Assembly: GCA_024449915.1 (NCBI GenBank)
Contig: JAMZAV010000629.1
Location: 1-64,000 of the forward strand
Source of the DNA: Sweltsa coloradensis
Taxonomy: Eukaryota; Arthropoda; Insecta; Plecoptera; Chloroperlidae
Reading direction: 5' to 3'
DNA length: 64,000 bases
The translations under genes were made by a program, and so were the position numbers. The notes under the pieces were generated by a model. That model searched no databases, had not been told where the DNA came from, and saw only the letters and a list, made by a program, of their open reading frames with translations. Positions 1 to 9,500 of this stretch are shown here, one piece after another (position 1 is the stretch's first letter; every line of letters starts with the position of its first letter).

Positions 1-520
1 ACCCAGAGTGTAACATCTGTGTTGCCTTTTATTCAACTGTATATTAAAACAGTATATCAATGATTAATCATACATGTTTTCTGTTGCAAATCCTCCCAAC
101 TCTAACATGTTGGCAACAATGGCGTCTCCTGGAGTTTGGTGTAGTGGGTGTCATTCTAGTAGCACAGTGGTTTGAATTCTGTGACTAGATTGACCCTCAC
201 TATATCAGATTTCACTTCTCATCAACGAGGTACATTCCACTAGGAGTTGGCTACGTGTCGCGCAACATCGCAGAAAACAATGCCGAAGCAGAACAGTTTC
301 CAGGGTTGTGTGGGGTTCTTTGGTCCACTAGCCTGTACAGTGTATCTGTATCTTGTACGAGCTATGGACCAAAAACCACATTCAACCAATGACGTGAGAG
401 ACTGGTGAAAATCTTCCAAATGTTCCAAGTGATTTTATTTTTTTATTAATTCTTGTAGGCCTTCATTCAGCAATATTGAAAAAGTGTTATTAATAATACT
501 AAATATATCATGTATAGTAA
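1..520. other. no recognisable gene or repeat
   Basis: AT-rich sequence without a convincing exon. A 62-codon open frame on the minus strand (240-428) has no recognisable motif and is of a length expected by chance. Confidence 0.5.
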
Positions 521-524
521 TTTT

Positions 525-850
525 GCGCCAGCGGTTTAACCGAGGTTATTTAATCGGTTCCCACTAGAACACCAAAGTTAAGCAAACTCGGGCGTGGTCA
601 GGGGTAGAGTGGGTGACCGCTCTGCCCTGAAACTCACGTTTATCGCTGGTAAGAGCAGACGGAGGGTTCGAGAGCTAATGTTACGGTTTCGTACTCCTCG
701 ACGTCTGCTCGGAAGTCCTGGTTAGTGAAGGAACCTATATGACTGTCAAGGTAACACCGTCTTTTCGGATGTGACGTTAAGCCGTTGTTACCTTGGTACT
801 ATTCGAAAAAAGTAGGCTACATGCCGGTACCGGGTTTCCGCTCACTCCTT
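525..850 (+). repeat. 5S-rRNA-derived SINE (SINE3-like)
   Basis: Positions ~555-620 read like the internal part of metazoan 5S rRNA: ATCGGTTC, then CACCAAAGTTAAGC, TCGGGCGTGGTCAG and GGGTGACCGC, in the order and spacing of the 5S internal promoter. The downstream part (to ~850) includes GGATGTGACGTTAAGCCG, a tail type I associate with invertebrate SINEs. The 5S part is diverged and lacks clean 5S ends, so this is a retroposon rather than a functional 5S gene. Boundaries are approximate. Confidence 0.6.
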
Positions 851-859
851 CTGTTCATA

Positions 860-1450
860 CTTCATCCTCATCCGTCACCACTCATCGTCTCGAATAGCCA
901 AAGTGCATTAATATGGTGCGATACGTCTAGATTGACCTCACTGCTTCTCTAAGAACTCCACACGAACCTCAAGTCACAGTTGCGTCTGGCTCTTAGACTT
1001 GTGAGCTTCACAGTGTGTTAAACTTGTAAAGCTTCCAAGTCTAAGAGTTAGACGGAACTATTATCTAAATATATAATTTAAATTTTGGGTTGTCAATGGT
1101 TAAAAATATATTAACTTATCAATAACTGGGTGACATTATATTGGAAATCGCTAGCCTTCTATTTCTTGCACAATTGTTAGAATTGCAATCTAATAATAAA
1201 AACTATTACCAGTGTTAAAACATAACAATTTTTCCGTGGGATGCCTGTAGGGTACACATCTATTTGTCCTGTTGGACCGTCTTCCACAGAAGACGAACTT
1301 GCTAACGTCTTGTTTAAATACAATTAGAAAAACCCTGTTATAGTATACACGCCCCTTTTACTGGTATTCGCATAGATGACTAATATACCTATACCCTTTG
1401 AGTCAGGACGGCCCTGTCTGGCATCGAGTCGGAAACCTCTGTCAGTATTG
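860..1450. other. unassigned intergenic DNA
   Basis: No supported exon. Positions 1232-1270 resemble the tail of SINE family B in minus orientation (GTGGGATGCCTG followed by AGGGT), but the match ends quickly. Confidence 0.4.
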
Positions 1451-1451
1451 T

Positions 1452-1860
1452 GCTGTGGTCTTGTGGTTTGCATCTCGGCTTCCAATGCAAAAGGTCCAGG
1501 GCTCGATTCCCGTTAAAGACATAAGTTTTTAAACTTTTGATTAGGACTTAAGTCCATCAGTTCTTGTCTTAAGAATTTGTAAACGGTGACTTTGGAGCCG
1601 TTCTAGCAACTAGGCACATAATAAATTAATTAAAGTGGTTCTGAATGGGCCTTGTTGATTCTGGCGTTGATCTTCGCTTTGTCCATACCACTGATTGGTA
1701 TATTTCCTATTAAAAATATCGATTTTTGGTAGGTTATCGCTCACTCGTCGATTGCGTCGGGGCCTACAGGGTTGTCTTGGTCGCTTTGATTTACTGTCCC
1801 CCACTGAAAATCAATTATATGACTGAGTGGGTAGACTCTAAATACGTTCGTGAATAATCT
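1452..1860 (+). repeat. tRNA-derived SINE, family A, copy 1
   Basis: The tRNA-like head has a B box (GGGCTCGATTCCCG, ~1499) preceded by an A-box-like stretch. The body contains GGACTTAAGTCCATCAGTTC, GTTATCGCTCACTCGTCGAT and GGGGCCTACAGGGT, and the 3' end GACTGAGTGGGTAGACTCTA. The same order recurs at 13500-13918 and, inverted, at 5128-5282 and 63790-64000. The head shows it derives from a tRNA; it is not a tRNA gene because no cloverleaf closes. Confidence 0.8.
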
Positions 1861-2225
1861 TTACTGTTAAAGCGCCCTAAAACTACTACTACAATAAATA
1901 TATTTATTTTCTGAATCGAAACATATCTTGTTTCGTTCGCTTAACGGTTGCGCAGGTAAACAACATAACCGTTTAGTAATTGTGTAACTACATGCAATTT
2001 GTGGAGGATACACAATGAAAACGATCGAATGGGCCGCATCCACATAACATTAAGATCGGAATCAGTCACTGAGTGCTTGTAATCATGCTATTTCTGTGGT
2101 CTAGTTAGCCAGCGCCACCACGGACCGTCCATCATTCCCGACTGGTGAATCTATCTCACTGCTCTGTCTGCTGTGAATCCATTGATTGATCGCGCATATG
2201 AAGAAGGACTTTTATACATGTTAAG

Positions 2226-2276
2226 ATGAAGCAATTCTGCATGTGTTTGTGTCTTGTATTGCTTGTGTATGTTACA
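2226..2276 (+). CDS. gene 1 exon 1 (signal peptide)
   Basis: ATG followed by 16 mostly hydrophobic codons, ending ACA|GTGAGT, a strong donor at phase 0. The start is chosen because it gives a typical secretory leader and the phase fits the next exon. I see no clear TATA box in the 80 bases upstream; transcription start unknown. Confidence 0.65.
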
Positions 2277-5200
2277 GTGAGTATAAGAATTATATTTTGT
2301 GGGACTTGGTAAGTATAAGAATGATATTTTGTGGGAAATATTTGTTGAGCGAGCGTAGCGAGCGTCTCCACTTGACTCTTATGGCTCGAATGTCTGGGTT
2401 TTTTTTTCTGTTACTGCTTCGATACAGGTCGCACCGTTTCTCTGATCGACCTGAAATTTTGCACACATGTACATACCACCTAGGCGGGTTGCTGTATAGT
2501 TTTTGAACAAAATCCGATCGTTGGTTATAAAAAATAAAAATAAAATAAAAAAATAAAAATGTACCGATCGTTATGAAATTTTGCAAGGTCAATAAGTACA
2601 ACATTCTCTCCTATTTTCCAAATTTTCAGCTAAATCGGTCACGACCTTAAAGACTTATTGCTAATTATAATTCGAAAAATGATATTAAAAATGAAGGAGG
2701 CAGTGAAGATACAAAGATACACTTTAGAAGGCATGACGTGAATTAGTACAATGCAAAGATGTTGGAATAGTAAAGTGTACAAATAATGTCAATATCCAGG
2801 TAGGCCTACACTGTGTGGTGGGCCTTATGGGAATGTCGTACTCGGGTCATGTTGCACGTACCGGTGCTCGCTCAACAACGCGTCCAACTGAGCGTTTTCC
2901 TAGTATGTATTATACCCCTCTTCAGGTGCGTATAGGTATATCTAGGTTTAGGGAACTGACGTTCATTACCAAATTTGAATATGTCCATACTAATAACCTC
3001 AAATACAGACCAGTAAAGGTTTTTAATGCGTCCGGCTTTTATTAGCGTTAACTGTGAGTGAGGAAAAATTTGAACCGGGCTTCGCGCCGGAAAACGGCCA
3101 TGCGCCATTGCAGGTGGGCGTGACGTCATCGTGAGGTTCGCCGAGGCGGCGAGCTGGCAGTTCTGCCAATCAGCTTCCCCTCCTCACCTCACGATGACGT
3201 AACCCAGGAACTTTGAACATGCATAGAATCCACAGATTTTATTTTTTATAGATTATTTTAATTGCGATGTTTATTAAATTGAATATTACAAATTACTAAA
3301 TACGTGTAAGATATATTTGAAACCAAGGACAGTTCCCTAATGTGAAGGAATGTCCGAGTGCTGTTTAAAGAGTACGCAATCCCTTTCATTCGCATTAACG
3401 ACTGAAGAACAACTTGGAAAAAACCTTCAGTCAGGATTGTCGGTCTCGACGGGATTTGATTCCGGTGATGAGTAGATGAGGTACACAACGGCATAAGATT
3501 TGATTTAATGTAAGTGTGGATAGGGCATGATGTCTCACGGATCTGTGGGGTGGGGCACACGCAAACAACCGGGACAGGGCACAAGATGGGATTATGTCTA
3601 GTCAACGAATAAAGATACAGCCATTGATATTAAACATCTATAGTAAGGCTAGATCCGCAGTCTCCAATACGTCCACACAGGCGCGAGAGTACCAAATTAA
3701 AGCGTCAATCACACCATTTCAAAATGGCGATTTTGCGTTTTAATTTATGTTTTTTTAATGCAATAAAGTATTTTTCTGGTTTGTTTGATATGACTTGAAC
3801 CCTTTTAACAACAAATGGACCATTTTCTAGAATAAAAAACGTAAAAGAAAAACGTCTAGCAGGCTTTGATGGTCACTTTTCTACGATTTAAATAAGTTTT
3901 TTAATAAGTTTAGCCTGTAGAAACCCAAAAAAAGTTACAAATCACAATTAATTTCCGTTAATTTGAGAAAGAGTGTTAGTCAACTGTGTTGACCCCCTCA
4001 TTGTTTGACCACTCATAAGTTTTTTAAGTTATTCTGGAAGTCAGTAATGTGGCGATGAAATATGTGACAATTGAATTCATGAATATCTACACATTTTTTT
4101 TTGTTATCTCAGAACTAACTTTGACTGACCCTTCAATAATTATCGATTCTATTTCAATTTTGAACTAGCTGGATTGATTCGGGGAAATTATGGGCAAACT
4201 TCACTTCCGTCGACTTTTAAGTCGAGGGGACGTGGGCAAAGCCGTTCGACACGCACGGGTGAGCAACGCTATTATTAAAAATGAAACTATATAACAGGTA
4301 GTAACGTTGTAAATAAAAATCATTGGACTTTCCACTGTTATTAATATTTTTATTTCAAATGTGATATTTCGAATCCTTTACAGGAGTCTTTATCAAACTA
4401 ACAATTAATAAACCACAACAGACAGGACAAAAAATTGTTAACTCACCAAGACTAAACCTAGGGATGAGGTTCAGTCGTCTAAGGGTATTATTTATTCTAT
4501 ACCTTGCGAATGTGATGCAAGATACATTGGTGAAACCAAGAGACTTTTGACGGCTAGAATTAAAGAACACAAGAACAATGTGAAACAACATAAGATTGAT
4601 ACATCCAAAATCACAGAACATGTGTACGAAAATCACCATCGTATTAATTGGGAAAAAACTTCAATCCTGGCACATGAATCTAATGCCACAACACGAAAAA
4701 TTAAGGAAGCTGGTTTGATTTCCTGTGTGGCCAATACAATCAGTGTGCCTAGTGTTAATTATCCAGCCATTTGGAAGAGTTTTTGTCCATCAATTTCATC
4801 ACTAGATCAATAGTTTTATTTCATCCAACATGTAGGCCTAAATTTAATGTTATGTTTTTTGATATTTTTATTTTCATTCATAAAAATCTTTTTTGTTCAT
4901 AATTTGGTACTAATACACAGCCATATTTATATTTTTTGTGAAATGTTTTTTGTCCTGTATGTTGTGGTTTTTTAATTGTTAGTTTGATAAAGACTCCTGT
5001 AAAGGATTCGAAATATCACATTTGAAATAATAATGTTAATAACAGTGGAAAGTCTAATGATTTTTATTTACAGAGCAACGCTATGTTCTAAATTCTGAAG
5101 TAGAATAAATAAATAAAATAAATATAATAAATTGTATTTGGAGTCTACCCACTCAGTTATATAACTGATTTTCAGTGAAGGAAAGTAAATCAAAGCGACT

Positions 5201-8087
5201 AAGCCAACCCTGTAGGCTCCGACGCAATCGACGAGTGAGCGATAACCAACCAAAGATCGATATTTTTAATAGAAAATATAGCAATTTAATTTATTTAAGA
5301 ATAAAAATAAAATAACATGTATTACAGGAGAGTTACTCCAACGTAGGAGCTAAACGGCAGAAGCAGATCTCCGAGGAAGAGTCCAAGTCACAGTGTCGCG
5401 GATCGGAGGGTAAGAAGTGCCGCTTGGAGGCGACTGAGATCTTCCGAGCGAGGACCGACCTGACGACACTGCGCCCTCGCAAGGTCGGCGCTGGACCAAG
5501 GTCAAGTCATCTGTACAAGAACTTCAGAGCGTCCGCCACCACAAGTCCCATGACGGTATTTAAATTTAAATTTGTGCCGAGGGAATAAACGTGGTACAGG
5601 GTGTAATGAATGTATGCTCCTTTTTCATGGTGAACTAGGTTAGTCGCGGATATGACAATTGTGAAGGGATGCCCGAGGGCTGTTAGGAGGACTCAATCCC
5701 TTGTATTCACATTAACGACTGGGGAAAACTCCAGAAAAAAAAAACTTTTTTATACAAAGATGTACAATTCAATTTATTTATTTTTAAATGTATTTAATTT
5801 TATAACTTATAACGTTTGTAAGAGGACTATATCACCGAAGCTTCCTTGGGTGTTTCACTGACACCGTAAAACATGCAAAATGTTTGCCATGACTACTTCA
5901 TAATATTTCTCGAAGAAAGTAGGCCTTCATGTCAAAACGCCGAGCTCTCTCTATGTTGCTTTTTTTATTATTAATTTCAAAACATATGAAGCTTGCTCAT
6001 TCGATACAGCATCAACGATGGCGGCCTAGTGCAATAAGCCTGTGTGGAACGCGAGATATTATTGGCGTCAACAGTCTATTGGCAAGAGTATCGGTGCACA
6101 GAGCCGGTTAATTTTTACGACAATTGGTCTAAATCGGAAATAAATATGTATACAAAATGAGTATATTATGCCGGCTGCTGTGCATGTGTACTGAACGTTG
6201 GGAACATTGTTTGTGCATGTGTTTACACTTCCAGACACGGTGTTCATGATCGTGGACATCAACTACTTAATATTTATCGGGTAAATGATAGGTTTTCAGT
6301 TTGACAGTATATATTTTTTTTGTTGATTTTTTTTTTAAAGCACATTTCAATCGGACGAATTGTACCTATATTAGAGAATATTGGAAATACACATCCGCAA
6401 AAACTGCTCAAAAAGTGAAAATATTTGTTTTCCTCGGAAATGTAATATCATTGCTGTATGCTGTTTTTTTTTTCGATAAGCAAAATCTAAAAAAAAAAAA
6501 AAAATCAAATAAATCTTCTTTTAGAAATGCGCTTAATATTTAAATTTGAACTTAAATTGTAGCTTCAGTTCAAAATCCAAAATGTGTCAAAAATTCATTA
6601 ATATTCACACAAAAAAAAGCTCCAAAACAATGCTGAAAATGAATTCTTTGCTGAAAATGACATAATTTATACAAATTCAATTCGTGTCTGAAAGGATTAA
6701 GTACTTGTAGCTAAGGTGTCAACCTCCAACAGGAAGGCTACGATGACGTGACACGCTGTCGCCGGGGTAAGATCTGCCGTGAGGAGGCAACAGACGACTT
6801 CATGGGGAGGGCCGAGTCCGCAGAGAGGTCCACCACTGTGAGGCCCCGCAAGGTGCTGCGTCGCTGGTACAGAATCAAGCACCGGTATGGTCGCAGGATA
6901 CGAGTGGTGCGCCAGTCCACACAGGCGAACACTCCGCTGCTCATCGTCGTCACCTTCGCGACAAGGAGGTAACGCCATTGTACTGCAATCTTAAGTGAAC
7001 CTAATTAAAATTGAAATAATATTGTGTGACGATAAAATGGGAATTGAGAAATAGACCTAGTAGTAAGACACTCACAATCCATAACTCTAACAGTGTACCA
7101 TTGAATAGTTATAGAATGCTAGTCGGGAGAATAACGATAAGGATAAATAATAATAATTTTTGTGGGATGCCTGCCCAGGGTGCAATTCATGCTCCTCTTC
7201 ACTAACTAGGTATGTGACGGATGGGACGGACTATTGTGAAGGGACGTCCGAGGGCTGTTTAAAGAGGACTAATCCCTTGCATTCGCATTAACGACAATGG
7301 AAAACCTCGGAAAAAACCTTCAGTCAGGATTTCCAGTCTCGACGGGATTTGAAACTGGGGCCACCCGTATCAGAGTCGCGTGCTTAACGCTCGAGCCAAC
7401 TGTCGGTTGCGAATAGGATTAGGAATATTATTTATTATTATATAACCATCGACAGTCCTGCGTTACTTATTTTGTGCAAACAATTTCTCACTGACACCGC
7501 AAGTCAACGAACCATTTTAGAATTATTATATAAATACTTTTGTTTTGTAAAAATATACAAGAATAAATCAAACGCACACATTCTGTGGATTGCAACGAAA
7601 ATGGAAAGGTCTTTTAATTTCGTATATTTCATTCAATTCCAGGCCGTATCTAAGAACAACGAGGCTAGTAGCACCATACACGACCGTTGCCACCCTCGCT
7701 ACTGTTCCGGCTACAGAAGCTCCTCCCCCTCCACCAGTGACCACGCCCCCTACTCAGGCGGCGACAACCGTAGCTCCGCCCCCTGCTGTGACACTTCCCG
7801 CTGCCCCAACCAAAGCTCCGGCTGCCGCGGGAGGAGGGGCGAATGGAGGGGATGGTGCAGCACAAGCGACGGAAGCAGGGGGTGAGGGTGGGGGAGGGGC
7901 TGGAGGAAAACCTAGTAAACCAAGCGCTGGTGCTGGTGCTAGTGGTGATGGAGAGGATGGAGCGGATTCGACAGATGAAGTAGATGCTGGAAGTAGTGCC
8001 ACGTCCAAGAATAAGAAGAAAGTGACTAGCGCGGATACGGATGAAGAGGACACCGCAGACGATGGTCAAGATGGAGGGACTACGTGA
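2226..8087 (+). CDS. gene 1: secreted Arg-rich / Pro-Thr-rich / acidic-tail protein (four-exon model)
   Basis: Exons 2226-2276, 5328-5555, 6733-6968 and 7643-8087 join with compatible phases (0, 0, 2) into 319 codons plus TGA. Residues 1-17 form a hydrophobic signal peptide (MKQFCMCLCLVLLVYVT). Residues 18-93 and 94-171 are two related basic modules sharing a C-R-x-G-K-x-C-R-x-E-A-T pattern and the string RPRKV. The remainder is Pro/Thr/Ala-rich (mucin-like, with PPPPPVTTPPT), then Gly-rich, then Asp/Glu/Ser-rich. Exons are far GC-richer than their introns. The extracellular destination follows from the signal peptide; I do not recognise the family. The Pro/Thr tract resembles the linker exon of the sushi/CTLD gene on the minus strand, so common ancestry is possible. 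Introns carry a Penelope-like remnant and several SINEs. Confidence 0.68.
2345..2640 (+). repeat. Helitron2-like 5'-terminal fragment (GAGCGAGCGTAGCGAGCG type)
   Basis: TTGAGCGAGCGTAGCGAGCG at 2343 resembles the 5' ends of the other Helitron2-like families here, and is followed by the usual T-run, a GTC...ACCGTTTCTCTGATCGACC stretch and TGAAATTTTGCA. No matching 3' end was found; the right limit is arbitrary. Confidence 0.4.
3122..3199. repeat. GC-rich inverted repeat containing CRE-like palindrome
   Basis: ACGTCATCGTGAGG (3122-3135) is mirrored by CCTCACGATGACGT (3186-3199) around a ~50-nt GC-rich loop. The TGACGTCA core resembles a cAMP-response-element site. It lies in gene 1 intron 1; function unknown. 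Confidence 0.45.
3325..3475 (-). repeat. tRNA-derived SINE family B, partial
   Basis: Reverse orientation: GTCCGAGTGCTGTTTAAAGA, CATTAACGACTGA, AAAACCTTCAGTCAGGATTG and CTCGACGGGATTTGATTCC match the body and B-box side of family B (see 56183-56448). The 3' part is missing. Confidence 0.7.
3640..3860 (+). repeat. repeat family E (TIR/MITE-like), partial
   Basis: GGCTAGATCCGCAGTCTCCA, CACAGGCGCGAG and TTTCAAAATGGCGAT match the inverted copy at 59815-60225; the right half is absent. Confidence 0.55.
4361..4397 (-). ncRNA. hammerhead-ribozyme-like motif, left arm
   Basis: On the minus strand: TTTGATAAAG, stem ACTCC/GGATTC with a TGTAAA loop, then GAAA. The layout matches a hammerhead core (CUGAUGA, stem II, GAAA) with the first block decayed. 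Same sequence as the right arm. Confidence 0.5.
4442..4813 (+). pseudogene. GIY-YIG endonuclease C-terminus of a Penelope-like pol
   Basis: A 123-codon open frame from a stop at 4439 to TAG at 4811. It contains GIIYSIPCECDARYIGET (GIY and YIG blocks with an intervening Cys pair), then LLTARIKEH with the expected catalytic Arg, and a downstream EH region. This is the C-terminal endonuclease used in target-primed integration by Penelope-like elements. The reverse transcriptase that should precede it is absent, so it is a truncated relic without its own start signal. The endonuclease part itself has no stop. Confidence 0.78.
4983..5019 (+). ncRNA. hammerhead-ribozyme-like motif, right arm
   Basis: TTTGATAAAGACTCCTGTAA followed by AGGATTCGAAATATCAC. 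Stem II pairs GACTCC with GGATTC (one mismatch) and GAAA is intact; CUGAUGA has decayed to UUGAUAA, so cleavage is doubtful. Hammerheads are known in the terminal repeats of Penelope-like elements. Confidence 0.52.
5128..5282 (-). repeat. tRNA-derived SINE family A, 3' fragment
   Basis: Reverse copy of the family A 3' half: GGAGTCTACCCACTCAGTTA, CAAAGCGACTAAGCCAACCC, CGACGCAATCGACGAGTGAG. Its head is missing. It ends 45 bases before gene 1 exon 2. Confidence 0.8.
5328..5555 (+). CDS. gene 1 exon 2 (basic module 1)
   Basis: Acceptor TGTATTACAG, 76 codons, donor ATGACG|GTATTT, phase 0 at both ends. It is the only stop-free plus-strand frame here. Two cysteines and many Arg/Lys residues; the core CRLEATEIF and RPRKV recur in the next exon as CREEATDDF and RPRKV, so the two exons probably arose by duplication. 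Confidence 0.68.
5585..5745 (-). repeat. tRNA-derived SINE family B, partial
   Basis: Reverse copy beginning near the TGGTACAGGGTGTAAT tail and containing GAAGGGATGCCCGAGGGCTG, GGACTCAATCCCTTG and TTAACGACTGGGGAAAAC. The tRNA head is missing. Confidence 0.7.
5750..6732. other. gene 1 intron 2, no recognisable content
   Basis: AT-rich with several A- and T-runs (6313-6340, 6490-6510). The short open frames here lack motifs. Nothing else seen. Confidence 0.5.
6733..6968 (+). CDS. gene 1 exon 3 (basic module 2)
   Basis: Acceptor CCTCCAACAG, 78 codons plus two bases, donor GACAAGGAG|GTAACG (phase 2). Opens EGYDDVTRCRRGKIC and ends in a very Arg-rich stretch. The minus strand is also open over parts of this exon, but only the plus strand has matching splice sites and phases on both sides. 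Confidence 0.68.
7158..7412 (-). repeat. tRNA-derived SINE family B, nearly full
   Basis: Reverse orientation, from the tail TTTTTGTGGGATGCCTG to the degraded tRNA-like head (GATTTGAAACTGG, TCAGAGTCGCGTGCTTAACG, CTCGAGCCAAC). Lies in gene 1 intron 3. Confidence 0.75.
7643..8087 (+). CDS. gene 1 exon 4 (Pro/Thr linker, Gly-rich and acidic tail)
   Basis: Acceptor CAATTCCAG at 7641-7642; the first G completes the split Arg codon of the previous exon. About 55 residues rich in Pro, Thr and Ala, then a Gly-rich stretch, then Asp/Glu/Ser with a KNKKK patch; the stop TGA is 8085-8087. AATAAA follows 13 bases later. Low complexity gives long open frames on the other strand; those are shadows. Confidence 0.72.
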
Positions 8088-8099
8088 ATCCAAGAAAAT

Positions 8100-8105
8100 A
8101 ATAAA
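8100..8105 (+). terminator. polyadenylation signal of gene 1
   Basis: AATAAA, 13 bases after the gene 1 stop codon; the nearest such hexamer on this strand. Confidence 0.45.
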
Positions 8106-8269
8106 GAGACCAGCGCGGATGATCTGGGTGAAGAATAGGGCTGAAGTAGTGCAAGACCCAAGAAAAGGAAAGTAAGCAGTGGTGGCGGGGACGAGGGGGC
8201 GCACATGGTGGAGGGGTTGACGACAAAACTGGTAGTGGTAGTGGTAACGATTGAGACAATGAATAGTGT

Positions 8270-9500
8270 AAGGGTTGTAATGTGAACGATTGGGGTGATG
8301 AAAGGTGCAAGGGTGGTAATGGGATCGATTGGGGTGTTGAATAGTGCAAGGGTGGTAATGGGAACGATTGGGGTGTTGTGGTTGACCGCTGCCCTGAAAT
8401 ACACGTATTCCGCTGGCCAAGGTCCCATGTGGAATCTCGAACCAACGAATAGAAAAAGTGCAACAAATGGAGAGAAATAAAATAGTAGTGCAAGGGTGGT
8501 AATGGGAACGATTGGGGTGTTGTGGTTGACCGCTGCCCTGAAATACATGTATTCCGCTGGCCCGTGTTGAGTAGGAACTTTTAAAAAAGAACGCGTTCCT
8601 AGGAACGCGGCCTTTAATCGGGAACATTTTAAGGAACGCGTTCCACTTTGCGCTAGAGGAACTTTAAAACACAAAAGTTACAAATGTATGGTAACTTTCA
8701 ATAAAGTTTTAGAAGTTCCTTTCACACTTAGTGATGACAAAACCCACCATGTTTATACATCTGAAAACGAATTTTGCTGATACAAATATAAAAATTAGTT
8801 GATTAAAAAACAGTAGCATATCATTTTTAGGAGACATAACCTCGATTGATGAATCTGTCATATTTGCTAGCGACGACGGGGCTAAAAAATCGCAACCTAA
8901 ATCCTATGTAACATAATTTATCTAATAAAGGAACTTTTAACCAGGAACTTTTATATTTCAGGAACTCAAAAGTTCCTTTTTTTGTGAAGGAACTGTAACT
9001 TTTAAAAGTTCCATTTGAAGGCCAAGTAACTTAACTTTTAAAAGTTCCTTTTTTGCGGGAACTTACCCAACACTGCCGCTGGCCAAGGTCCCATGTGGAA
9101 TCTCGAACCAACGAATAGAAAAAGTGCAACAAATGGGGAGAAATAAAATAGTAGTGCAAGGGTGGTAATGGGAACGGTTGGGGTGTTGTGGTTGACCGCT
9201 GCCCTGAAATACACGTATTCCGCTGGCCAAGGTCCCATGTGGAATCTCGAACCAACGAATAGAAAAAGTGCAACAAATGGAGAGAAATAAAATAGTAGTG
9301 CAAGGGTGGTAATGGGAACGGTTGGGGTGTTGAATAGTGCAAGGGTGGTAATGGGAACGATTGGGGTGTTGTGGTTGACCGCTGCCCTGAAATACACGTA
9401 TTCCGCTGGCCAAGGTCCCATGTGGAATCTCGAACCAACGAATAGAAAAAGTGCAACAAATGGAGAGAAATAAAATAATAGTGCAAGGGTGGTTATGGTA
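8270..9500 (+). repeat. tandem satellite array sharing a 5S-SINE-like block
   Basis: A unit of roughly 150-190 bp, with repeats of GTGCAAGGGTGGTAATGGGA, then GGTTGACCGCTGCCCTGAAA, TACACGTATTCCGCTGGCCA and AATCTCGAACCAACGAATAG. Shorter ~38-bp sub-repeats occur at 8275-8370. The block GGTTGACCGC-TGCCCTGAAA-x-CACGT-x-CGCTGG matches positions ~611-655 of the 5S-derived SINE, so the satellite probably grew from a fragment of that SINE. The array is split by a MITE at 8562-9075. Confidence 0.75.
8562..9075. mobile_element. hAT-type MITE (514 bp) inside the satellite
   Basis: Starts CCGTGTTGAGTAGGAAC and ends GGGAACTTACCCAACACTG: terminal inverted repeats CMGTGTTGRGTA with little change. The flanks are the 8-base direct repeat CCGCTGGC (8554-8561, 9076-9083), and removing it restores one satellite unit. 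8-bp duplications and CAGTGTTG-like ends are hAT traits. The interior is built of TTTAAAAGTTCC and GGAACGCGTTCC palindromes with no transposase. Confidence 0.85.

Larger units (their letters stand above)
4273..5072 (+). mobile_element. Penelope-like element remnant between inverted arms, 12-bp TSD
   Basis: An 800-bp insertion flanked by the 12-base direct repeat GAGCAACGCTAT (4261-4272, 5073-5084). Inside, ~125-bp inverted arms (4309-4435 and 4946-5071, near-identical as reverse complements) surround a GIY-YIG endonuclease C-terminus. Penelope-like elements encode reverse transcriptase plus GIY-YIG endonuclease and can carry inverted terminal segments; here the reverse transcriptase is missing, i.e. 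5'-truncated. It sits in gene 1 intron 1. Confidence 0.8.

Noticed and set aside
240..428. 62-codon minus-strand frame
   Set aside because: No motif, splice or promoter support.
555..640. Functional 5S rRNA gene
   Set aside because: Diverged, missing proper 5' and 3' ends, continuous with a SINE-type tail.
6697..6978. Minus-strand frame of 93 codons over gene 1 exon 3
   Set aside because: The plus strand has the matching acceptor, donor and phases and shares a module with exon 2; the minus frame has none.
7665..8627. 320-codon and overlapping open frames on the minus strand
   Set aside because: They run across gene 1 exon 4 and the satellite array; low-complexity GC-rich coding and tandem repeats keep the opposite strand open. 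No splice sites or domains.
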